DNA from: Hypomyces perniciosus | Taxonomy: Eukaryota > Ascomycota > Sordariomycetes > Hypocreales > Hypocreaceae | Assembly (NCBI GenBank): GCA_008477525.1 | Contig: SPDT01000005.1 | Coordinates: 2,232,001 to 2,296,000, forward strand | Reading direction: 5' to 3' | DNA length: 64,000 nt | In this document: one piece after another, positions 13,469-25,904 of the stretch | Numbering within the stretch: the first letter of the stretch is position 1 | Layout: every line of letters begins with the position of its first letter | The notes under the pieces: generated by a model | What the model was told of the DNA's origin: nothing | The model's input: the letters and a program-made list of their open reading frames with translations, nothing else | The model's database searches: none | Made by a program: the position numbers and the translations under genes

Positions 13469-13679
13469 GAAATGACCAGGAGCATATGGGAGGGGTGTGT
13501 TGTATCAACATTTGTATCTCAACGATTGTATATCAGCAAAATGTGTGGGTTAAAAAGGGGGGCATGGGGGCAATGATAGAGGGCGTATATACCCATTAGC
13601 AACGTCATAACGACAACTTTTCTCCTCTTCTACCATGGGGCTACGATTCCTTAGACATCTCGGGATTCTGAACTTTATT

Positions 13680-14472
13680 TCAATCATCATCACTATCATC
13701 CGAGCCATAGGCCACTAGGCTCAGTCCTTTCTTCTCCTCAACTGCCGGAGCACTCTCCTTCTCAACACTCTTCTCAACCAGTCCTGTATCGCCATTCCTA
13801 TCCTTCTTCTGAACCTCATCCTCCTCAGCCACACCCGCAACACTACTATCCGTCGTCTTCCTCTTCACACCCTTAACCTCCCTCTCCTTCACCCTCTTTC
13901 TCTTCCTCCCACCTACAGTCCACTCCTCCTCGCCTTCACCCTCATCCTTCTTGTCCACCGCCACCGCTCCCGTAGCAGTCGCATCCCCTCCACTGCTCTT
14001 CTGCCTCTCCCGGAACGCCTTCAGCCCTTCCTCCGTCTCTCTCCTCACCCTCTCCTCCTCCTCCCTCTTCTTCGCCCTAACGTCATCCAAAAACTCCACC
14101 TCATCATCATCCAGCGCACGGAACTGGTTCTTCAACTTGGCCTGCTCTTCAAACGCCGCCTGCTTCGCCGCTATACCACCGCCACCACCAGTCAGTCAGC
14201 CTCCCCCTAGCCAGATAAATAGCAACGAGAAATATAAAAATATAAAAATCCATCAAACCTTTATTAGCTTGCAGAATGTCATAAAGACTCCGCTCCTCCC
14301 CTGTCGCTGCATTGACGCGCTGCTGCTCCCTCCTCTTGCGCTCCGCTTCGAGCTCTTGCTGTACGGCCTCCCATTCTGAGTTTTTCTTCATGAGCGGCTC
14401 TTGCGAGACTTCATTGTTGGTGGCATCGCCACTGGAACCTATCGTCCCGCCTGAAACGAAGCGATTGGACAT
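13680..14472 (-). CDS. NIP30/FAM192A-domain protein
   Basis: Exons 14259-14472 and 13680-14170 (88-bp intron) give 234 aa. The first ~95 residues carry the NIP30 N-terminal domain: FVSGGTI near the start, the R/E-rich helix EAERKRREQQR, SLYDILQANK, and KLKNQFRALDDDEVEFLDDV after the intron. The animal homologue (FAM192A/PSME3IP1) binds the PA28-gamma proteasome activator in the nucleus and influences Cajal bodies; whether that holds in fungi is unknown. The remaining two thirds are E/K-rich, low complexity and probably disordered, with a basic cluster (GGRKRKRVKERE) that could be a nuclear localisation signal, and end in a D/S run. The splice joins NKA-AKQAAFEEQ in frame exactly where the family is continuous. 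Confidence 0.85.
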
Positions 14473-16474
14473 GGTGTATGTGTGTGTGTCCTTCTGTTTT
14501 GTGTTTGGACGGTGTAGAAGTGGCTAAAAGTCTTGCTGAACTTTTGGTCAGGAGACTGGTGTAATTAGATGTTATGGGGAGTGATGTTTTATAAGATTGA
14601 GAAGGGAGCCGGCGGATTTAGGCATCTATCTCGCTTGCTATTGAAGGAAAGACAAAAGGTCCGTATCACAGTCTACATGAGGTGACGAAAGTGAATTCCC
14701 AAAGGCCGAGTTGGTTGATATCAACATTTCCCGATAATCAGCCGGCCTTCCGAAGACGCACGGGATTTCTGGGACGCCTACGAGCTTCACAAACAGAAGT
14801 TACACAGAGAGGTCACGGCACCAAGAGAGCGTATTGATATTCATGAAATGTAGTTGTATTGTAGTATTTGAACATCTGGGATACCTCCCAGGATAAAGGA
14901 GGCCTTTCCTCAGGATCCCCACCAGCATGCCGGACCGCCAAGTCCCATCTCAGGGAATAAAGTCCTCATGCTTGATAATCATATCCGCAGCCCAACCTCA
15001 TTTGTGATACATGATAAGAAAGAGGGCTCATGGTCGCTCTCCGAATGGTAGACCATGCGGGGGAAAAAAGAACCAGACCTCAACCCATAGTCGACCGCTT
15101 AATAATACCGTCCCAGAGAGCCAGGTCATCGCATCGCCCAAAGAAACAGTTCCGTGACGTGAAAAGTGAGTTCATGTGAATGTGACATTCTCGGTGACAT
15201 CCACACGAAGAAAGAAGCCTCATTAAACCTTGACACAGAAACCACCCCCCCAACCCCATAAACCCCTTTCTCTACTAATGCCAACCCAAGAACCAAGACG
15301 TCTAATATTTCATGAAGAAAAAAAAAGAACAAAGGCAGCCTCCGAAGGCTTGTAGGAGATGCTCAGCTGGTTTCCCTGTGGACCCAAAGAGCCAGCGCAT
15401 CGATCCAGGTTCGGTGACAGAATGCAAGACCGTGAAATGTAGAATGAAATGAACATGCCGAAGAATCAACCGGCCCAATCTCCCGTTTTTAACCCGCTGA
15501 ACACAATGCATCAAAGAACCCCTCATAAAATCCCAATTTTTGCTCAGACACCAACCCCCACCACAATCAAGTATAGTGTCGTATGTACTGTTCGGAAACT
15601 TTTGAATCTGTTGCGTCATGAAGAATATCGTCGTAGTCCGCACAACTGAGTCGGTGTCTCAACCAGTCAATATGTGTGTACAGACTCTTCAAGGACCTCA
15701 GAGACGCGATATAAAACTCGATCTAGACAACAGACGTCCGCTCAGACTTGCAAGTCAACATCGCACAAATGAACCGCGAAGCGAGTGGCTCCCAAATACA
15801 AGCAGTGCCTAAAGCCGATTTCCATATCGAGGTACCACTAAGAGGTACCAATATCAAATCTATGTGCAGTGCGCTTATGCTGATGATGCCATCAATCGCA
15901 TGAAAAAAATAAATGAACGACTCGCGTCCACTGTCCAGACGCCGGTCGTGTTCAAAATCGACGTCAAAAGAGCCGAGCAGCTGCCTCACAATAGAACTCT
16001 GAGTGAGCAGTTGAACACCGACCCGAAGCCGGGGAAACCGAGTGCGTCAAAGTGTCGTGAACGTGTGTAACGTGGAAAACAATATTACCAATACGCCGAG
16101 TCCGACCATTATGAACGTATACCATAAAAAATGCCGTCTAGTCGGAAGTCATCGATGACCGAATGATGTTGCCTGTGACATGACCAACTTTTTGCGGGCC
16201 ACATAGTTTTGAGAGTGGCCATGATGTTGCCTTGACAAACAGGCTGAAGAAAGACGTGCTAAAAAAATCCGTGCTGAAAACCGATTGCGTGGTAGACTTT
16301 TTTTCGTGCCGGGGTATCTGAAAACGCGTGTCTTCCCGAGAAGATCGCGAAAACTCGTGGCCATTAAAACTTGAATCCCACACCATTTTCCCGAAACCTG
16401 ATAAAGGAAAAAGAACGAAACTCTTTGAAAGAGTTGATAAAAATGCCCAAAGAAAAGAGAGATCGTTAGAGACA
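14473..16474. other. Spacer between the NIP30-domain gene and the Clg1-like cyclin
   Basis: No gene could be supported in these 2 kb. The region should contain the promoter of the NIP30-domain gene on its left and the 3' end of the cyclin gene on its right. Open frames in it are short, overlap on both strands and show no domain. Confidence 0.4.
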
Positions 16475-17550
16475 TTAGCCCATGACAGTCTGGCCGTATC
16501 CATGAGACATGAAGTACGGAGTCTGTTTGATGGGCTCAACACACATCGCACAACCGCAATCACCAGTACCGTGCTCCCAGCCACCTTGGTGGTAAGGATA
16601 GTGAGAGCCATATGGTGAGTGGCGGTTGGGATAGAACGTATTGTGAGCCGGAGGCTGCGGGTATCGGCTGCTATACTGCGCAGCGGCCTGAGCAAACCAC
16701 TCATTGTAGCGAGCGTTACTTGTAGCTGCAGATATAGCGTATTCCGGTGTACCGTAGCCAGAATCCGGTGGAGTGAGAGGCGCATTCCACGGGTTATGAG
16801 ACCATGCGGTTTCGCGAGAGCGATACGTATGCTGCTGAGCCTTCATGGCCTGGTAGCGTTCGTATTCCGCAATCTGAGCCTGGATATAGCGTGAATGAGG
16901 AGAGCAGCGGCTGTTGTTGTATCTCGCAAGATCGGTATCGATGGCGGGAACAAGACTGGCCAAACGCTCTCTGTTGGCCTGAGCAGCCTGCCTCTTCTTC
17001 ATCTGTTGCCATTCACGCCAGTTCTCAAGCCAGGCTTGGTAGTCCTTGCTGAGATCGAGATTGACATAAAGTCGCCAGCTCATGGCCTGGACCCAGTCAA
17101 ACTCCAACGCATTCAGCTCAGTGACAGAAATGCCACTAACTTCAGACCAAGATCGATTCTGAAAAGTGTTGTCGTCCAAGAACTTGCTTCCAAGGAGCAG
17201 GGAGACAGTGAGGTAACGCCAAACCTGACCCTCAGAGGCCTTGTATGGACCCTGACTTTTCATAGCGTTGATCCTCTTGGCAAGGTAATTCATACCAAGG
17301 AGAATGGTCGTACTGGGCAATCGCGTCGAAGTGAGAATCTGTGTTACGAACTTCCGGAACGGCGAGGTAACGCTAGCATCGGGAGTAACAACACGCGTTG
17401 CCATCTCAGCGACATATTCAGCCATCATGTCAACCTCGTAATCGAGGACGGCACAGACACCACCAGGCATGATGACGGTATTTGAGGGGGTCCGACGAAG
17501 ATCAACAAGATCCTTGTCGGGGAGATGAAGAAGGCTTTTTGCCACAGAAA
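16475..17550 (-). CDS. Clg1/Mug80-like cyclin, 5' end uncertain
   Basis: The visible exon encodes a cyclin box protein of the Pcl/Clg1 class, which partners a Pho85-type CDK. The core AVLDYEVDMMAEYVAEMATRV, then RLPSTTILLGMNYLAKRI, YLTVSLLLGSKFLDDNTF and ELNALEFDWVQAMSWRLYV are characteristic. The C-terminal ~150 residues are Q/Y/P-rich and probably disordered, with a PPDSGYGTPEY segment that could be phosphorylated. The frame is open up to an acceptor-like CAG ending at 17551. The first in-frame ATG (17470) comes after about 27 coding-looking residues (LLHLPDKDLVDLRRTPSNTV), so an upstream coding exon probably exists that I could not place. Starting at 17470 gives 331 aa. Confidence 0.8.
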
Positions 17551-18700
17551 CTGGTAGAGTGTGATGTGAAAAAATACACAGCTACCTCAATAGCTGTCTG
17601 GGAGGCAGAAAGGCGAAATGGCAGGAAAAGATATCGATGGGATCTTTATTGTCGCCGGGCCATTTAATGATTCACTCGTATTGTCGTGTTTATTGACAAT
17701 GCAGAGGCTGTCGATATGATTTTGAAGATAAAACCACGAGAGAGAGAGAAACGATATCGTGATTGAGCGGTGGATGAAAGAATATAGCCGTCCAGGTTCC
17801 AAGAATCCCGGGTTGCGTCAAGGTGAAATGTCGGCGTCAGTGGCAATAGCCGGAAGTGAGATTGAGGGAATGAAAGGTACAACGGCGGAATCTAAGCACT
17901 CTGAATTGTCAGTTAGTAAGAAGTTCCAGAAGTAATAATACAACAAAAAGCGAGCAGGTTCGAAATCACGGTGGTTTCCGAAGGTGCAGCGTAATTGAGA
18001 GACGTCGTGCTGCGACCAGCCAGCAAATCTGGGTGGCAGACGAGGCAGCGCATATCAACCACAAAAATCGTTTTGCCGACACAATCAAGCTTTGCTTGGG
18101 TAATCAAATGAATCCATTTCATCAGATGAAACGTATTCAATAGCTGTCCCAAAGGTGCAACATTGGTATCGCGCGGTGTAGTGGGGAGATGTCGGATCAA
18201 AACAAAATCGTCAGAAGAGCGTTGCGAGGACGCGCCGGTCGAGAGAGGGTGCGGTGCGGTGGTTGACAAGCCGATACAATAATTCGAAAAGACCAAAGCA
18301 AATGAGACTAACCTCCAGACGAGAGATGCTGTAGACAGGAATGGGATGAACCCCAAAAGGTGTGAACTGCAGAGGAAGTAGAAGCGGCCGTTTCGATACA
18401 GGCCACTCGCAAACAACCTGCGGGAACACAGGAGCAACCTTCACAGCAGCGAACTGAGAGGCGACACAAAGGAGAGTTGGCTCACGCGAGAAACCTGAAT
18501 CCGGACGTCGACGAACGGATGACGAAGTTCGTGACGAAGCTTGTCGAGGATATCGGCGGATTCGGAATTCGGTGGAGGAGGAGGAGGGAAGAGAGAGGTT
18601 GAAGAAGAAAGTATGGAAGAGAGGGTGTGTGTGTGAGTGGGTTGAGTGTGGGAGCGTAGAAAAGAGGAGGATGGGTGGTTGATGAAGGCTACGGGCGGCA
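17551..18700 (-). promoter_or_regulatory. Probable long spliced 5' leader and promoter of the Clg1-like cyclin gene
   Basis: On the minus strand, 18660 down to 18310 is a pyrimidine-rich tract followed by sequence with plausible donors (for example GTTAGT just after a CTGGAG at about 18312) and acceptors, which looks like a 5' untranslated leader with introns. Reading phases do not join any of these exons to the cyclin frame, so I do not call them coding. Confidence 0.3.
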
Positions 18701-21700
18701 TAACTAAGTACAGTACAGCGCTACCTGGAGTAGACTCAAGCTCTACGTTGCAGCGACAAAAAGTAGGGCCAGTGGGCACAGGCCGATGCATGCGACCTTC
18801 TAGCGCAAGGTTCCCGGGGCTCATAGTTCACCTCCAACTTTTTTTTTTCACACTGCCAGCCCGCCAAAGTTCCTTGACCGTACCTTGGAGGCAAGGGTCC
18901 TTCATCGTTGTGGATTGTGGACAGGTTTCTTTCGGAGGTGGAGACAGCAACAGTGCCACTGACGGGACAACTACTGCTAGTACTAGTACCTGCTAAGGTA
19001 CCTGGGAGCGCCGTGTGGTGAGGCATTACTGATAGGTACCAAAGTACTAAGCCCCGTGCAGGCAGTCAGACAGGTGGATGGCAGGTACCTCCGTCACAGT
19101 CATTTCTTCTAGTAACACTCCGTACTCCATACTCCGTCGTAGCATGCCAATTTGCCAAGAATGGGGGAGGCTAGTGCAATTGGCTGCTAGCTCATTGGCT
19201 GGGTGGCCCCCCCATCGTAATCTAGAGTACATGGTGCTCCGTCACTCGAATGTCCCTCACTCAGGTACAAGTACGTACACACCGAGAGAGGAACCGCCAG
19301 GGGTGTCAGACGGGCTCCGTGTACATATGGATGGTTGGGGGGCCTTTTTAGGGGCTTTTTCGAGAGTGCTCCAGTGGCAGCGGCCTGGCGTCGATGCAGT
19401 TGCCACCAGAACCACCGAGTGAGTGTGACTTTGTTGTCTTGCCTGTTGGCGAGGCTGGACCAAAAGCGATGACCACATCGAGTGACAATTGTTTTTCGAC
19501 TCTGGGTTTCTGTCGTGCAAGAAATCTCTGCCCCCTTTTTTTGCCACTAACTCTAAAAGGAACAAGAACCGTCCATTCAAGTTCAAGGCATGGGATGAAA
19601 GCAAACGTCAAGAACTCGTTCAATGCACGGGGTGAAAGCAAAAAGGAGACGAATCAGTCGCTTCACTTTTCGTGCAATTTTACTTGTACATGCATGCGCC
19701 GCACGAAGTACTTCGTACTCTGTACATGCAGAATTCACATTCACAGCCCTTGACCCGAGTTCGTGGCCACTCACATGCATGTCCCATCTCCGTTTCCTGT
19801 CACCCACCACTCGAGTTTCAACTGGTCACCTGATGGGCTGTGACGCAGAGCAAAATTGAAGGGGTGGCCAAAACGTTCGGCCGGAGCAGGCGTGCCTCCA
19901 GCGCTGGCAAATGCACACTCCGTTCAAAAGGGAATCGCGCGCCGAAGCCTGCAGGTTTGTGGTCCAATCCGCCAAGTCTGACACGGGGCTTGTCTGTTCT
20001 CGAACGACGAAAATCTGCGAGTCACGAAATAATACATGCGTGCTAAACCAGGTTGAGCCCGGTAAATACTATGGGTAATATGGAGCAGTCACTCGAGATT
20101 ATTAGCTGCACTTCAAGACCCTGCACATTAATGTGAATTGATTTTGGACAGAGTCATCATCGTAGGAAAGTCTCCCCATCCGTACCAGTGTGTATGTTTA
20201 CACGGACTGTCAGAACTGTTCTCGGTGTCAGACAAAGCTGTCAGAAGATGTCAGGCCATCAGGGCATTATCCGGCGGTAGCGACCTTCCTTCAAACCTAT
20301 CATCGCCAAGAATACTCCTTTATAAAGGCATGGATGGCCCTAGTGGCGCGCTCTGCTGACCTTCTAATCGTCATTACGGGCAAACAAGCGAGCAGACGAG
20401 CAGAGAATCGCCCTCCGTACTCGGTTCTGACGAGAGAACCATTATTAGCCGCCTCACAGTTTGGGCACTCTGAAGGTCTGGCCACGGCTTCCAGCCTTCC
20501 CCTTCTCTGGCTCAACCTGCAGAGACAGGGGAGACGCATGCATCCTAAGCACTGCTACTAGTCGTAATTAGTAAGTCGCATACATAAATAAAGCTTTATG
20601 ATGGCTTGAGCGAAATGCCTCAGGTCCACCACCATGTGCACGATCCAGTCCTGTAGCTGTATTTAGCGCCTACTGCTCCGTACCTACCGACGGTTCACGC
20701 GTCTTTGCGGTCTGGTGTGACTTGAACTGGAGCAAAGCGTTGCTCGCAAAGACCGCACGCAGTCCACAGCTGCGGAGTGGGCCTCATGCAGACATGAGGC
20801 CAGTTACAAGATGCTTTCTGTCCTTTCTGCCATTGACGACCATTCGGGTAATCACTATTATCCTATGACTCAACGATTTTTTCACACATCAACCACATTA
20901 CCGTCTAGGTACGGAGTACGGAGTAGTATGTAATAATACTAAGGCCGTCGATCAGACATCCCTTTTATTAGTCCACACCAGACCGCCGGAGTCTGGAAGA
21001 AAAATAACGGTGACGATATATGTTGTTGGACATGAGAAACACCAACGCGGTACGTTACGGATCTAGACATCGATCAGCCTCTTTTAGTGCACATGACGAT
21101 GTGATTGAGTTCCGTGCAAGCCGGATCATCTACAAGCGGTAGAATCCTCCGGGTGGTCAGCCCAACTTGCACCACAATCATGGCCCTGGTACTGGGTACG
21201 TTACGGCCACGCTTGTTGAATGTCCCATCTGAAAGCACCCCTGTTCCCGAATGCCGCCCATGTGCAGAGAAGGCCCACTGAGATTTGATGGGTTTGGAGT
21301 TGTGAGTGCGTAACCGGATGTGCTAATGACATTCTATGTACTCCGGATGCACGCATCTCTTATGTACCGCAGACAATGAAACACCCTTGTGCCGTCCAAA
21401 CTCATGCCAACGATCTGGCTAACCTAACAGGCATTGAACCTTGGCTCCAATTTTGGAAATGATCAAACACACTGCCAGGCTGTGGCCAGTGCTGATGCGA
21501 GGATCGGAATGCTTGACCGTAGGATGATCTACACACACACACCAGACCATGATATTGAACGCGGTGCAACGGGTCAGAAATTAAAATAGCTCGGCCGTCT
21601 TCCCCTTCACGGACTGGGCACACTCTCCGTCTTATTCTGGTGCTGATTGCTGATTGCTGATTAGTCAGTGACAGTCCAGCCTCAGCCTCTTCAGCCTTCG

Positions 21701-23000
21701 CCCTTTTTCAGTGCCATTGGAAAACCGGGGACAGCCACCAATCAGGTAGGCAACGTTGACAACCAGAAGAGGTTGAACTTTGGACGACCAGCGGTCTACT
21801 ACGGAGTAGTACATAAGGTACTCGTACTATTTGCTATGCTACACGAACGCCCTGGCGTTATCTTGCGGTTATTTATGTCAAATGTCGGTCGCGCGTCTAG
21901 CACCAAACAACGAGCATCTGACAGCACTGTATCACAGGGCAATGATGGGAGTATTTGCTGAGTGTCTGCCTGAGCACATTCTAGTAATGCATGACGGCCT
22001 ACTCCGTGCAGTGCATACCATTCCGATCGGATAGTTGGGCATAAAAAAGGTGCTGCACATCACAGTTGCCTGCCTCGTCAATTTGTTCATCCCAAGGTGC
22101 CTTAGTACTATTCAGGTACCTAACCGACGTGCCGAGCGCACTCTCCGTGGGGCCTGCAATGCTTCGTACTTGTATGAGTACGGAGTACTACTTACTAGGT
22201 CGTATGGACGGAGTAGTACTGAGTACTACTTCGGATGATGCGCTCCTGCAGTCACCAATGGCGCAGAAGGGTAGATGACGATTGTCAGTCAACTTTCCAT
22301 CATACTCCGTAATGAAAGAGAGGAAAAAAATCACAATCCCTCGGGTTCAATGTCTCTTATCAAACTCCGGCCATTCAGATGCCGCCTAGGTCTCCCCCAT
22401 ACCACCTCTTATTGACACTATCATGGGTTTTCCCATCCCACGGCCTTGATTTGGTGAAGATGTGTGGGATATCATCTGGAAAACGTTACTCAACGGTGGT
22501 ACATGGAGCTATTGCTTCTTTTCGGCTTCCCCTCCAAGCCTCGTGCTAAACCTTGCCAGCTCAACTTATTTTCGCTTCTTTTCTGATGAGTAGGCTAAAA
22601 TTCTGGTCGGCCAACTTCGTCTAGAAAAATCCTCACCGCAATCCGCGTATCCACAGAGGCGTCTGGCTCGGGAACAACAATATTCCTGGCCGATCCGCCA
22701 TCAGTATTTTCGCGGACATGACGAACCGCCTACCCTACACCTTGAAAATGTGGTTTTGGGCGTGAAACACAACCTGCTTCATCATGCATGGCTAGCCAAC
22801 GAGGCTGCGTACTACACTGATGATTGCCAACTTTTAAACGGAGTACTCGTATGGAGTACATGCGAGTCGTCTCGTATCTACAAAGTACGTGCCGGAGCAC
22901 ATCGCACTACTGCCTGCTATGGAATAAACCACGTTGCCACAATGTCGTCAGCCAGTACCATCACCAGGCTGGCCACGCCATCCTGTCACATCTTAACCAG

Positions 23001-23028
23001 GCAGGGAGGCAGGCAGGCAGGCAGGCAA
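23001..23028. repeat. AGGC tetranucleotide repeat
   Basis: A run of GCAGGGAGGC followed by further AGGC units gives about six tandem tetranucleotides in the gene-poor region. Confidence 0.8.
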
Positions 23029-24749
23029 ACGCAGTCACAGTGTAGGTACACACGCGTACGAGGTACGTATGTCTTGTGAACCAGTCATTCCTTGACGGGA
23101 CCGCCACATATCTGCCTGCTCGTGAATGATTCATTCCATTCAACACCGTCTCATCGCCTCCAACACCCGACAGAACCCATCGACGTCGGTGGCCCATCTC
23201 TCTACACGTTCTGATTGGAGCCGCAACCCGAATATTGGCCGTCCGAGCACCACCATCTTCGCAGCCATGTCTCTCCTGGGGCATCCGTTGGGACTGCCTC
23301 GACAATTTGCCTGGTTCCTCCTCCCCCTGCATCTCCCGAAGGCTCAACCACTCATCGGGGCTCCGTGAGACGCCAAAAGAACCGAGCCTTTATGTACATG
23401 TGGGTACAAAGCGGTGTAAGGCACCGCCGAGTCCGAGGGAGAATGAGGGGGAGGGGTAAACGGGCAACGATCGTGTGAGCCCTGGCTTCGTGGGCTTGCT
23501 TCATGGCAAGATGGTTTGATCAGAAAACTTTGGCTACATGCTTACCCTCCCGTACATGACATGAGACGATTTAGAGCCAAGGACCCACGCACGTTTACTC
23601 TGGAAAATCGAAATACTGCCGGAGCCGTCAAGCAGAGAGAGGGGGATACACTCTCACACATTCGCACATTTGCACATTCTCGGCTCCTCGTCTGCCTGGA
23701 AACGTGCATCGTCGAGTTACATGCATGAAATGCTTAGGATTCTGCCTCTCCCCTTTTGCGTGGGGGGACGGGGGATGTGACCACTGCATTGGAGTGAGGG
23801 GCAAAATCCATTCTATGAAGCAGTGGATCGCTTCAGACTTTTCCTTTGGAGAGGGAAAAAATTTTTATCTGCAAGAAACTGCACACTTATCATGATGTAT
23901 CCACGCCGGCGGTAGCATCAAACGTTGGCCTTTACTTCGTACACTGGTTGGGCACGAAGACTTTGCTCCGTATATTACGGGGTAAACCTCTATTAGAGTC
24001 ATGTAGTACAAAAGTAGGCATACGGAGTGCTCCACTACCACCACCACCACCATGAAAATTCTCCGCCAAAGGCGGTTCAGGCTCGTCATGTGCAAAAAAA
24101 CGTGCTCCTTTCTGCCGTGTTTCTCCAGCCCGAGACATCGGATTTCTCAGGAGCGGCGGCAGAAAAATGAGGGGTTCTGTGAGAGATGGACTGTTCCTAC
24201 AGCCACTTCTTGATATTTCCCCGATTTTCTTTTTTCAGCCCCCTCCAGATCCCACTTGAGGGGGTGGGGGGACAGAGCTTGTCTCCATCTGGACTTGGGC
24301 TTTGTGAAATACTAGTACTATGTATGTACATCTCGCGAATATCCGGACGGCGGCTATAACGGGAAGCGCCCTCATTTGGCTTTTATTTTTTTTATTCTTG
24401 TTGAGCAAACCAACTAATTTTAATAGGTGATAGCGGTAGTATTTTGGTGTTTTTACGGCTATTTCCCCTAACTTACTGAATTCTATCTACGAAGTATATT
24501 AAAGAGTAGTACAAAGTACCCTAGATATAACTAGATGCGGCATAGCTCCCCCCCAAACGATGCACCCATAGATCTAGACCCTTCCTATGACGTAGTTGTC
24601 ATCCCTGAGCTCCAGATTCTGCCCACCATCTTTTTCCGTGCCACCAAGTGGGGGACAAAAAAAGGGGAGACCTCAGAAGACACACGGAGCAGGCGGTTAG
24701 CTCCTATGCAGAGCATTAAGAAGTTTTTTTGCTGTTGCATTACATTATC

Positions 24750-24796
24750 GATAACTCTGCTATGATAACTCATTTAGTGCTCACATCAGAGTTATC
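24750..24796. repeat. Inverted repeat, 10-bp arms
   Basis: GATAACTCTG at 24750-24759 is matched by its exact reverse complement CAGAGTTATC at 24787-24796, with a 27-bp loop. Flanking AT dinucleotides extend the symmetry after one mismatch. It may be a stem-loop or a remnant of a small element; no target-site duplication was seen. Confidence 0.6.
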
Positions 24797-24928
24797 TATA
24801 GCAATCAGAGCAAGCTATGGCAATCTGTGTGTTTTTTTGCAGTCTCTGTTTTATCGTCACCCTCTTAACTACATGCCCGATATGGCAGATGTGCCTCAAC
24901 AGAATTTTGTCAACTTTAACCTCCAGCC

Positions 24929-24943
24929 AAAAAAAAAAAAAAA
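24929..24943 (+). repeat. Poly-A tract of 15
   Basis: An uninterrupted run of 15 A residues lies in non-coding sequence. It could be the tail of an old retro-inserted sequence, but nothing upstream is recognisable. Confidence 0.85.
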
Positions 24944-25100
24944 GGTTGCAGTCGTATCTATGTAGCCTCCCCAAGCTCCCGCATGCGGAGCTAATTAATC
25001 CCGCAGAGAAATCTGTCCTCGGCTACGGGCGTCTTCGGGGTTGCAGGCGCTCTTAGATAGGAGACTACTATGTATGTGTATCTTAAGTAAGTATGGCCAA

Positions 25101-25140
25101 CATGCATGCATGCATACATACATGCATGTAGGTATGTATG
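25101..25140. repeat. ATGC/ATAC/GTAT simple repeat
   Basis: Alternating CATG, CATA and GTAT tetranucleotides form a 40-bp tract in the gene-poor region, with potential to form cruciform-like structure. Confidence 0.7.
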
Positions 25141-25694
25141 AAGCAGTAGTAGTATGTAGTACGAGCGTTCCTGTGTGTGTGCCCTACGAACAGTTGCGCT
25201 TCTTGTTAGCTCAGACGTTGGGCGTCAAGATCGTTGGTCAGGATGCCCAGTCTGCTTGCATGTGGGTTGACGGCTGTACCCCACGCTTCAACGAAGGGGA
25301 AAACGTAGAGAGAGAGAGATAGCTAAGGGACAGCCGAGATACGCGATGTAATGACGAACACACGGCTACCTAATCGCATGCTTCTGTGGCGGGGTATCTC
25401 TGATTGGTAACTCTGTATCTATGTAGCTGGTGCTCAAGTTGGGGAGAGGAGGTTTATAGTATAAATTTCCCATCAAAAAGGAGCCTTGAACAGGCTAATG
25501 AGACTAGGCCAGTTCAAGCATGAAAGTGGAGTAGTACTGGTATCTACATGATTATCTGAATCCAATCTTCTGCTTTACCAAAGCTCTTCATATAAAGTTA
25601 CTATCAGAACTCAACTGTACTTTTATAAATACCAACTGGATAAATACTCATCTGCAGCAATAAGAGTTATCCATCACAAGAATTTGACGCCTCG

Positions 25695-25904
25695 ATGCTC
25701 ACATCTGTTCCGACGGGAATCTCCCTCGAAAACCCCAGATTCGGGCTGCCACTAACGTCTCGAGATGTCTTCACGTCATTGATGATAGACATCATCCACA
25801 GACGCCCATGTTTAGTAGACGACGCTGTCAACCTCGCAGCGAAACATTACTCCATTAGGAACTGTGCATCATGCATAGTCTTACCTGAGGCATGGCTTCT
25901 ATGA
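25695..25904 (+). CDS. Possible small unrecognised protein
   Basis: This open frame begins with a true ATG and encodes 69 aa with no domain I recognise. A TATA-like TTTTATAAATA lies about 70 bp upstream (around 25621-25630), similar in spacing to the box before the aminotransferase. It could equally be chance: it is isolated, short and lacks splice partners I can identify. I list it because the promoter-like arrangement is the best gene-like signal in the gene-poor region. Confidence 0.15.
   Translation: MLTSVPTGISLENPRFGLPLTSRDVFTSLMIDIIHRRPCLVDDAVNLAAKHYSIRNCASCIVLPEAWLL

Noticed and set aside
16138..16785. Minus-strand open frame of 215 codons overlapping the cyclin 3' end
   Set aside because: It overlaps the cyclin coding region in another frame, shows no domain, and its downstream half is low-quality sequence; it is a shadow frame plus 3' region.
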